Shown piece after piece: positions 56,249 to 64,000 of a stretch of DNA of 64,000 bases (positions are counted from its first letter, which is position 1; each line of letters begins with the position of its first letter). The notes beneath the pieces are model-generated. The model made no database searches, was not told the origin of the DNA, and worked only from the letters and a program-made list of their open reading frames with translations. A program made the position numbers and the translations under genes. The stretch is from Lumbricus terrestris (taxonomy: Eukaryota; Annelida; Clitellata; Crassiclitellata; Lumbricidae): positions 15,887,433-15,951,432 of the forward strand of contig OX457036.1 in assembly GCA_949752735.1 (NCBI GenBank). Direction: 5' to 3'.

Positions 56249-56596
56249 CAGAGCCGTGTCTAAGGTTCCTCGAGTGTCGGTGCAAAGTGTTACCGCAGGG
56301 GCATAGTGTCGTTCGAGCGGCCGTTGGTTTTCCAAAAGCTATGGCCACGTGTAAATAAGTACAAATTATCATAAAGAAATTTATATCATCCTATAGGGTT
56401 TCTAATCTATGGTAGCTACACTTTTAAATAATGTTTTCTTACACTTATTAATTTTTACAAAAGGTTTAGGTCTAAGTAACACTGAGACTCTCCGCATTCA
56501 AATAAGACATTTAGCCATTAGCAACAAAACTCTCAGCTCAGGCCTCAGGGCATTCGGTGCACGGCACCGAATGGACCTATGTTAAACACGGCCCTG
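56249..56596. mobile_element. hAT-like MITE, CAGAGCCGTGTCTAAG ends (348 bp)
   Basis: Ends CAGAGCCGTGTCTAAG and TTAAACACGGCCCTG. Perfect 8-bp duplication GTTTGAAG (56241-56248 and 56597-56604). Non-coding. Confidence 0.92.
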
Positions 56597-56604
56597 GTTT
56601 GAAG

Positions 56605-57289
56605 ACTGCTTCACGAGAGTAACCTAAATCTGTTTCTTCAAGGTCTCGCTCCAGTTTACCATTGCAGAATAGATCCAACGAAACAACTTCTTAAGATGAA
56701 GAAGAAGATCAGCCAGGCACCTCGGTATTGCAAGTAACTATTCGGTAACGGAGCCTTTTTTCCGTGAGTCGACAGCAAATAATAATTATTGTGACTCGAA
56801 AAAAGTGTTCACTGATTAAGTCTTACAATTCTGTCAACGTATTATTGGAAACGCGACTCTTTTCAAAGCTGAACTAGTACTATAAAACTTCTCTAAAGTA
56901 ACTTTCCTAATGCAATGCAAACAGTCCAGACAGTCTTCCGTGTTTCATGAACATTTCATTGCCTAACAACTTGCGTTTCTTTAAGACTTTCTTTAACATC
57001 TGGATACCTTAGTAAAGCTCAACTTTATAACTAACTTAACACTTTTAAATGGAAGTCCTTTATCATAAAAAGAAACTTCGTTCAAAGAAGCCGAATTGTC
57101 CTCCGCGGTCTTTCGCGATCACTGATATCAACGCAACATCGTCGTCTCCTGTTATAAAATCTCGTTTCATGCATCAACCTCTCCTTCTCATTCCCTTTAC
57201 ATTCCTTTGCAGCCCGCACTTTGTACGGCAACAAGCCACAATCGTTGCTTCATCACCGCCCGGCTCTGCTAGCCCTATGTCTCGCCGGA
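56605..57289. other. Intergenic, nothing firm
   Basis: The 85-codon plus frame at 57049-57306 starts basic (YHKKKLRSKKPN) but shows no domain. No splice or promoter signal I can defend. Confidence 0.35.
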
Positions 57290-57720
57290 AAGCTGCATGC
57301 GACTAAGGGCCCCGGACCGAGAGAGAGAGAGAGGGAGAGGCGGGTCTTGGCGCGGTCGTCGTCGGCGGCAGCGATCTCGTCCTAATAAGCAGCGCGGCCC
57401 TTAACCAACGCCACCGTCTCCCGAAAGCCAATTATACCCGGCTTAGCGTTGACGGTGTTCGTCGCCGAGTCTCTAAGGGGGCGCCACCGACGCCACCGCC
57501 GCAGACGGAGGAGTCGGCATCGACTGCGGCGGTGGTTGCGGCCTGGCTCCCCTGCGGGCGGACGGACGGACGGACGGACGGACAGTGGAGCCAGGAAGGG
57601 CAGGCGGACCGGGAGAAGGACGAAGCGATTGATTTTCGCATTACCCGGATTATTTCGATATCACGAATAGTCGTCGCCTTGTTGCGATCGATGTGGATGT
57701 TGGTCGGCGCCGGCGGAAAA
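57290..57720. promoter_or_regulatory. GC- and CpG-rich island
   Basis: A strong rise in GC and CpG against AT-rich surroundings (CGGCGGCAGCG, GCGCCACCGACGCC, CGCCGGCGG), ending in a (GGAC)n run at 57555-57580. Open frames on both strands are short and compositionally biased. It may mark a promoter, for example of the minus-strand gene beginning further left, but no TATA box or initiator is recognisable. Confidence 0.4.
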
Positions 57721-57739
57721 TTAATTTAAACACAGGTAG

Positions 57740-58250
57740 GGTGGGTTGACGGGTGGGCTGGCTGGTTGGTGGGTGGGTGGGTGGGTGGGTTGGTTGGTGG
57801 GTGCTGGGCCCCGTCAGGCTGTTCGTCGAAGAGGGGAGAGGGACTGGCTTTGCGGGGATATCTCGACGTGCCAGAAGGGACGGATGGAAGAACGGAGGGA
57901 GGGAGTGATCGGGGTTGACCTACTCAAGGATGGACGGAAGGTTGGATGTAGAGACTCAGGGATGGAGGGACGGAGAGTGGGGAAATGGCGGGAAAGGGAG
58001 AAAGGCAGAGAGGGTCAGAGAGACGAAGACAGGCAGATGCAGACATAGAATGATGTGGATGGAAAGATGGGCGAAGATGATGAGGAGAGGGAGCGCGGAT
58101 TGATAGAGATGTTGATAAAAAACGGGGGGGGGCGAAACGGATTGTATACGCAGGGTGGCAGAGATACAAACAGACGGAGAGACAGAGGCACAAAGAGAAG
58201 CACGGAGGGGATTACAAGCAACGAGGTAAGACCAAGTAATACGGACAGAC
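57740..58250. repeat. (GGGT)n and purine-rich low-complexity DNA
   Basis: GGGTGGGTGGGTGGGTGGGT at 57770-57800, then AGAGG/GACAG-rich sequence. Open frames here are artefacts. Confidence 0.7.
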
Positions 58251-58355
58251 ACAGAGACACACGAAGACGACCTGACAGAAGGAGCGGGAAGCACAGAGCG
58301 GGAAGAACAGAGGGGTGTGCTCCATCGCTTCATCTCCACACAGCTTGTTACTTAC

Positions 58356-58415
58356 AAGTGTTGTTGGAGCCGGGGTCGCATTAGCAGCCTTGTTCTTCGG
58401 CCAATATTGCATTTT
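58356..58415 (-). other. Candidate 60-nt exon with strong splice sites
   Basis: On the minus strand the acceptor CTTTTCCCCCCGACAG precedes it and the donor AACACTT|GTAAGTAA follows. It starts AAAATGCAATATTGG and is open (MQYWPKNKAANATPAPTTL). It could be a 5' exon of the receptor gene 6.5 kb downstream or belong to another transcript. There is no phase evidence linking it to exon 1. Confidence 0.4.
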
Positions 58416-58822
58416 CTGTCGGGGGGAAAAGACGGACTTATTCGGCGGCGCCCGGCCGAACAGGTAATCCAATGTCGACTGTTTTCGACAACGCGGTCGA
58501 CGGTCGACGACTTCCAACTTAATCAATCAAACGTTTATATGCTACGTTGACAGACAGACGGATGGACGGACGGGACGGGCAAGCGCTCGACGTTGAACCG
58601 CCGCCGCAACAAACCAACAAGTGCGCGGCGCTGTGTCGGCGACGCGTTGCTAATGAACAGCGGGAGATCGGGGGAATTCCGGAGGATCTGTATCGCGGCA
58701 CCGAAGCGGTTATTGCAATTTCTCTTGCTCGGTTGTTGGGTTCCCTGCTGGGTTTGATGGTGGGGAAAAGGGATAAGGGTGGGGTGGGGGGATGGGATGG
58801 AGAAGGGGCAAATGATGCAGGG

Positions 58823-60065
58823 CAGTGTTATTTTAGTTCAGAAAATCATTTTTATTTTAGTTTTTATTTAGTTCTTCGTTAATCATTTTAGTTTAGTTTT
58901 AGTTTTAGTTTTACTTTTGATAATCATTTTAGTTTTAGTTTAGTTTTTATTCATAAAATCATTTTAGTTCTCGTTTTCGTTTTCGTGAACTATTGATTAA
59001 TCTTTTTCGTTTCGTTTTCGTTCACGAAATTAACCCTTTGGAGGTGATTTGAAGCATTGGAATGCAACGTATGCAGTACATACACAATTTTAGGTAAATT
59101 CATTAAAATGAACATGTAAACGAAAAATAACAAATTCAATTTAATATTCACCAAAAAGTCGTTCGCTCAAATACCTTAAATTGTGGCAAAGTGTCCGTAT
59201 TTCATATTCATTAAGGTAGAGAAACAAATCCAAGTTGGATCCACGTTTTTGGCTAAAAGCGTTATGTGCTGCGTAACGTAGAATAGTTCTGGGGAGTATA
59301 ACACCCCACCTCACCTCCAAAGGGTTAAGAGGTGAGTGACGTTCAGCGGGTTTGGGAACAAGTAAGTGTGGTGAATGGGGGAGAGCAACGCGACTGGAAA
59401 GGAAGGGGTCAAGTAAAGATGAATTAGAAACTGAGCCATAGAATTAACCTAATTCAGATGGAAAGAATCTCCCTCTCCCACTCCATCTGTTCTAATACCT
59501 TTAACAGGCTGGTGGGGTAGGACGATAGGCTATAGCGATGTTAAATGAGAGCCATTCAAGCGCACAATTAACTGACCTCTCGCCCAAGAGAGATTGATCC
59601 GAGCCTGGAGGGAACGATGCGAGGGTATAATTAAAAGTGTGGTGCATGAGGGACCGAGTTAGGCAGATATGATAGAACTTACAAGGGCGGAGGGTTAACT
59701 AAAGAGGCCTTATCCAGCTGAGTCATAAAATCAATAGAGGTGGAAAGAGCAACCTTCTAACAATAGCTTCTTTGTGGCTTAGAAAGGCGAGTAGTGGTAG
59801 GGTGACAGTAATTTATTCGCCTATTCATGCGCGTCGTTGAACTTCTTCGCACTCGAAAATTCCAGCAGATTTGTATTTGGATTTTCTATAGTTTTCGTTC
59901 AAGATTTCATTATCGTTCTCGTTTCTATTTCGTTCCACAATGATTCTTTTTCGTTTTTATTCAGTTTTAGTTCACAATTTCTTTCTAGTTCTCGTTTTCG
60001 TTCTCGTGAACGATTGCCTATTCTTTTTCGTTCTCGTTTTATTCTCGTTCACGAAATTAACACTG
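58823..60065. mobile_element. hAT-like element, CAGTGTTAATTTCG-type ends (1243 bp)
   Basis: Left end CAGTGTTATTTTAGTTCA, right end TTCACGAAATTAACACTG. Perfect 8-bp duplication ATGCAGGG (58815-58822 and 60066-60073). Both subterminal regions are tandem variants of TTTTCGTTCTCG/TTTTAGTTTTAG. A piggyBac-like MITE is nested at 59034-59324. No transposase. Confidence 0.92.
59034..59324. mobile_element. piggyBac-like MITE (291 bp) nested in the hAT-like element
   Basis: Inverted ends CCCTTTGGAGGTGA and TCACCTCCAAAGGG, flanked on both sides by TTAA (59030-59033 and 59325-59328), the piggyBac target. The CCCTTTG start also fits that superfamily. Confidence 0.92.
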
Positions 60066-60230
60066 ATGCAGGGTCAATGGTCAGCTCAATTCAACCGAGA
60101 TGATGTTTCATGTGAGGGTCAGTAAGGGTCACACGCTGCGCTTCCTTCGCGGCTTAGGGTAACGAGCAGAGGAAGGTCGGGGCTCATCAGTCAATTGTTG
60201 TTGTATGTTCCATCAACTGCGCTTTGTTAT
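60066..60230. other. Spacer, nothing recognised
   Basis: Short unique stretch between the hAT-like element and the GA repeat. Confidence 0.4.
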
Positions 60231-60232
<2 letters not shown>

Positions 60233-60321
<89 letters not shown>

Positions 60322-60345
60322 AGAGAAAGAGAGAGAGAGAGAGAC
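60233..60345. repeat. (GA)n microsatellite
   Basis: About 50 GA units with a few AAAGAG interruptions at the right end. Confidence 0.97.
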
Positions 60346-61223
60346 GGAGGGACATAAGAAGAGGAACTTTCGGGCTGGGCGTGTTGGACATCTGGAAGGT
60401 CTTCGATTCAAGACTTGGATCTAATTTCGGTGATATATCAATGCGAAAAATCAACAGGGAAACATTCGATACTACTGTTACTGCATAGAAGGAGTTATTG
60501 CAATTTATATTTCTCTTTTTTGGAGTCCATACTGGTTGATAAACATTGTAGGTCTATATAATTATTTTCGCTTTATTATAAAAACATACACATGGATGAC
60601 ACTCCGCACCGAAAAAGACAATGCTATAAACGACAGAAAGAAAGAAAGTTCGAAAAGTTAATTAAAGCTGAAAGACTTATGATAAGAGAGAAACTGGTTT
60701 ATATTGGACACTTGATACGAAATTCCTAAAAGTGATCTTGTGGGAGAGTATTATGTTGCTGCTTGAAGATTCGAGGACGGACTCTTTATGCTAGATGAAG
60801 CAACCGTAAAGTCATTGACGACGTAAAACGTAAAGACAGTTACGCACATCTGCGTGCAAACTCAGAACCTTTGACCAGCGAATTCGCGTCAAGAGTTAAT
60901 GGTTGAGATTTCGTTATCTTAACCTATGAGTAGTCTAAGGAAAAGCTAATTTTAAAAATAATTTTTGCTGAAATGTCGAATGCGTTTCGTGAGATGTTTT
61001 AGCTGTAGTTAATATACGTGTGATACGAGGTCTAGGAAATTAAGTAAGTATCCTTTTAATGGTGCAGGTCAAATGCTCACATTTTAGACAGTTGATGTTA
61101 AATGCTACAGTTTTTGAATCAAGAAAGCAAAACAAACGGCTGACTGTAGGCTATAGCTAGCTTATAGCAGCTACTATATGATCACCACTGACGCTCGCTT
61201 CTCGAGGGTGAACTGTTCGAATA
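60346..61223. other. Intergenic, nothing recognised
   Basis: AT-rich unique-looking DNA; no domain-bearing frame. Confidence 0.4.
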
Positions 61224-61420
61224 TTCACTCATTTGATGCATTTATATAGCGCCTCTTCAAGGAGGCTGCTCAGCGGCGCTCCCAACCTGAACACGGCCAA
61301 ATAAAACTGTCTTAAGATGAGAGAGGAAAGCACGAGAAGGATTTTTAGAAAGAGAGCGAAGTGTCAGAAAAAGACCATTTCAGGTTAAGGGTCTTACCAC
61401 CGAGAAAGCACGGAAAAATG
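61224..61420 (-). mobile_element. LINE 3' end, GGCGCTATATAAAT-tail family
   Basis: Minus strand reads FLSHLKTVLFGRVQVGSA, then the tail GGGAGCGCCGCTGAGCAGCC and CTTGAAGAGGCGCTATATAA. Diverged but collinear with 54395-54572. Confidence 0.65.
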
Positions 61421-61442
61421 GCGAGTGCATTGGAAGCCGATG

Positions 61443-61638
61443 CAGGGCTGTTTTCAAGGAATTTTCATAACTGCGCAACTCCCTCTTTCCTTTCCCATCA
61501 TCCATGGTAAATTGTTTCCAATCGTCGGAGGACAATTACCTTTTTTGCTAGTTTTAACTGTACATAACTGCTTTTACAGCTGCGCAAATCCATTTAGAAC
61601 TGCACATTTTGTGTACAACTGCACGTTAAAAAGCTCTG
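61443..61638 (+). mobile_element. hAT-like MITE, CAGGGCTGTTTT family, copy 3 (best-defined)
   Basis: 196 bp, from CAGGGCTGTTTTCAAGG to TTAAAAAGCTCTG. Perfect 8-bp duplication AGCCGATG (61435-61442 and 61639-61646). This copy fixes the boundaries of the whole family. Confidence 0.92.
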
Positions 61639-61646
61639 AGCCGATG

Positions 61647-61880
61647 CCACGATTTGCGGCATCGGCTTTGTGGCCCACAAAGTTTATGAATTGAACTAGG
61701 CCAGAGTGACATATAATATCATTAATCACCACCAGAACACGGATAACGGCGAACTTCTAGGCCTAGTAGTTCGCTTTCTGTTAACTGTATCCATATGCTT
61801 TTCGTCTCATTCTTTGACGCTCAGATCTCCGGAACAACGTATACGCTTGGCTAGCATCCGTTGAGGTGTCTCTTGGGAGA
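61647..61880. other. Spacer, nothing recognised
   Basis: Unique-looking, no exon. Confidence 0.4.
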
Positions 61881-61884
61881 GAGA

Positions 61885-62135
61885 CGGACGGACGGACGGA
61901 CGGACCGATGGGCGGACAGACGGAGAGACGGACGGACAGACAGACGGACGGATGAACGCACGGACGGACGGATGAACGGACGGACGGACAGTAGGACGGA
62001 CGGACGGACGGAAGGACGGACGGAAGGACGGATGGATGGGCGGGTGGACGGACGGACGGACGGACGGACGGACGGACGGGCGGGCGGGCGGGCGGATGGA
62101 CGGATGGATGGAAGGACAGACAGACGGACGGATGA
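61885..62135. repeat. (GGAC)n tetranucleotide array, GC-rich
   Basis: GACGGACGGACGGACGGAC with GACA, GATG and GGCGGGC variants. The two long opposite frames are artefacts. Confidence 0.97.
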
Positions 62136-62280
62136 ACGAACGGACAGGCCTATGGATGATGATCGCGTCCGCAGTCATTGTTTTCGATGGACGATGGACG
62201 ACGAAGCAGAGATCGGTTGGATTGGTGGACACGGATCGATGAAGGATCCTCTTCTTCGGATCGATCCATGAAGGACATCC

Positions 62281-62372
62281 GTGTCGTCATCGTCATCGTC
62301 GTCGTCGGTCTTGATCCGCTGGGCTGAATTGAAAAGACAAAACAATAAGGGCAACAACAACGACTACAACAA
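62281..62372. repeat. (GTC/ATC)n then (AAC)n triplet repeats
   Basis: GTCATCGTCATCGTCGTCGT at 62284-62308 and ACAACAACGACTACAACAAC at 62351-62373. Confidence 0.8.
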
Positions 62373-62459
62373 CAGTCAATGTCCCACAGGTCTTTCACAG
62401 AAACCTCATGTCGATTCGGTATACGTACACGCGTCGTATATCGATTGGAAAACGGTATT

Positions 62460-62575
62460 AGCAGATTGGTTATGGCAAGTGGGTCAGGGTAGCAGATTGG
62501 TTATGGGAAATGGGTCACGGTAGCTCATTGGTTAGAGTAAGTGGGTCATGGTAGACGATTGGTTAAAGTTCTCTA
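62460..62575 (+). repeat. Tandem repeat (about 34 bp, 4 copies) with an ATTGGTTA box in each unit
   Basis: AGCAGATTGGTTATGGCAAG+TGGGTCAGGGT and variants start at about 62460, 62493, 62527 and 62558. Each carries ATTGGTTA, an inverted CCAAT box. Confidence 0.75.
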
Positions 62576-63600
62576 CAACGGGGACAAGTGTAGTCTACAC
62601 TTTACAGCATGCAGCAGACCGTAACTGACGTAGTTGGTATATAGTAGCATTCGCGACTCCAGAGAGATGCGGATGCAGGGCAAGGGAAGCTCTTCATCCA
62701 ACAAGATGCCAGAATCGGGGACTGTTGCCGAAAACTGTATAGCTAGGAAATCTAATGGTAAATTCACACATGTTTTGCCTGGCAAGCTGCTGCCACGTAG
62801 GCCTACCCAGAAAAATGGATTTTTCGTCTTTGCCATATTTCTTGCTGATTTTGTGGAGATGAAATAAAAACACTAATTTTTTTGCATTTCGCAGCAACAG
62901 AAAATGTTCAACAGAGTGGTAGCGGCAGTAGGCCCTATATAGGCGCTCCAGCCAGCAAATCAGGACTGAGATGTGTTGGAAAAAGTTGTCTTCTGAATCT
63001 GATCCAACAGAATAGCCTACCAAGGTAACTCATCTGGCTGATCTATTTTAGGTATGGAGTTGAATGGCCAAGCCATCCAAGTTCAGTACCGTACCCACTA
63101 CCCAGACACCTGATAATAATACTCTGAAGCGCCGTCTCTTGAATAAGTCTAATCAAAATACGGCGATAATGTTCGGCAGAGGCAGAATGATGATGATGTT
63201 TCTTGTTGATCAGTCATCAATATAATAATCTTCTGGAACAAGTACGAAGTGTCCAATGGTTCATGGGTTAGGTTGGTTGTCCGGTTTTCCAATTATGAGC
63301 AAAATAATTAAGACAATAATTACATCAAGTTCACGTCTGTGTTCGCCCGATGTTGATTAATGTCTCGTCGCACTGGCACTGGCGCCATATTAATTAATGA
63401 GCTCACTCGTCTCCTTAGACTGGTTCTCTAGCGACCGTCTGATGTCGCCGAAGACTGGTTCCATGATGTCTATCCCAGCATATATCATTACACGGATTCT
63501 TTAGCAGTCTATGCTCTGACAACTAGTTTCGACGTTACACAGAATCTGATGTTGTAGACGACTGCATAGTTTGATTGATCAACTGATTGATAGGCTGAAT
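62576..63600. other. Intergenic, two unrecognised open frames
   Basis: 62634-62867 plus (77 codons) and 62694-63023 minus (109 codons) overlap antiparallel. Neither shows a domain. I do not call a gene. Confidence 0.3.
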
Positions 63601-63611
63601 GATTAATGTGT

Positions 63612-63656
63612 GAATGAATGAATGAATGAATGAATGAATGAATGAATGAATGAATG
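63612..63656. repeat. (AATG)n tetranucleotide repeat
   Basis: About ten GAAT units. Confidence 0.95.
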
Positions 63657-63789
63657 AGCGAACGAGTGAATAAACGAAGGAGATCGCAATTCTCTTCTCG
63701 CCTTAATCTGATCCTGTCCAAAACAAGAAAGTTTTGCAGCTGTTGTGCCAGATCAGTAACGGCGCATCTTTGTTTGTATGTGCACTTGT

Positions 63790-63987
63790 TATAGCGCCCC
63801 TTCAAGCTCTCTCTACTCAGAGGCGCTCTCGAATGCAGACCGGACACTGCATTGGAGTTTCACGCCGAAGCGCGGAGCAATTGCGAGTGAAGGACTTGCT
63901 CAAGGTCCTTACGCGGCGAGGTGGATTCGAACCTCGAACCTTCCGGCTTCAAGGCAACTACGCCACCACTACACCACCGCGCCCCAC
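63790..63987 (-). mobile_element. tRNA-derived SINE, copy 2
   Basis: Minus strand starts GGGGCGCGGTGGTGTAGTGG (box A) and has GAGGTTCGAATCCACC (box B). The body is as in copy 1. The tail is GAGCGCCTCTGAGTAGAG followed by GCTTGAAGGGGCGCTATAAC. Nearly full length. Confidence 0.88.
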
Positions 63988-64000
63988 AATGAATGACTGA

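Noticed and set aside
61807..62271. Arg/Asp/Thr and Ser/Val/Arg/Pro frames
   Set aside because: GGAC tetranucleotide repeat.

Overview
The window looks like nuclear DNA from an intron-rich metazoan, most likely a marine invertebrate and possibly a deuterostome such as an echinoderm. The evidence is long introns with canonical GT/AG borders, a C2H2 zinc-finger array, an intron-containing tRNA-Lys(UUU), many LINE 3' ends with short tandem tails, tRNA-derived SINEs, and a dense population of small DNA transposons. Nothing resembles a bacterium, organelle or virus. I could not fix the species.

The main gene is on the minus strand and spans about 39 kb (51890 down to 12527). Six exons can be chained with matching phases (1-1-1-1-2) into an open 1725-nt reading frame of 574 codons. 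It predicts a type I membrane protein: signal peptide (exon 1, tentative), a SUEL/galactose-binding lectin domain (exon 2), a CUB domain (exon 3), a sushi/CCP-like domain followed by a 22-residue Ser run (exon 4), one transmembrane helix (exon 5) and a 180-residue cytoplasmic tail with the stop (exon 6). Four of its five junctions are phase 1, as in shuffled extracellular modules. An 81-bp, about 96% identical piece of the CUB exon lies as an orphan in intron 4 (27669-27749). A strong 60-nt candidate exon (58356-58415) and a GC-rich stretch (57.29-57.72 kb) lie upstream and may belong to its 5' end.

Left part (1-12.5 kb): a TIR element with a perfect 8-bp target duplication, LINE fragments, a 14-finger C2H2 ORF with decayed fingers downstream, the tRNA-Lys gene, a MULE-like element with a 9-bp target duplication and a transposase remnant, and a hAT-like MITE. 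Middle (13-51 kb): introns of the receptor gene, filled with microsatellites, an 11-copy minisatellite, at least ten further TIR elements (several nested), and a 1.1-kb near-perfect palindrome. Right part (52-64 kb): LINE 3' ends, a 0.5-kb CATA array, hAT-like and piggyBac-like MITEs (one nested in the other), GC-rich DNA and a SINE.

Three patterns run across the window. First, at least 40 copies of the 8-bp palindrome TAGGCCTA, where about one is expected. Second, a shared 3' tail (ending GGCGCTATATAAAT) on LINE ends and on the 3' side of tRNA-derived SINEs. Third, a short internal motif (GACTAAAAAGGTCRTCAG-like) recurring in several MITE families with different ends. All boundaries come from reading the sequence; no database search or transcript data were available.
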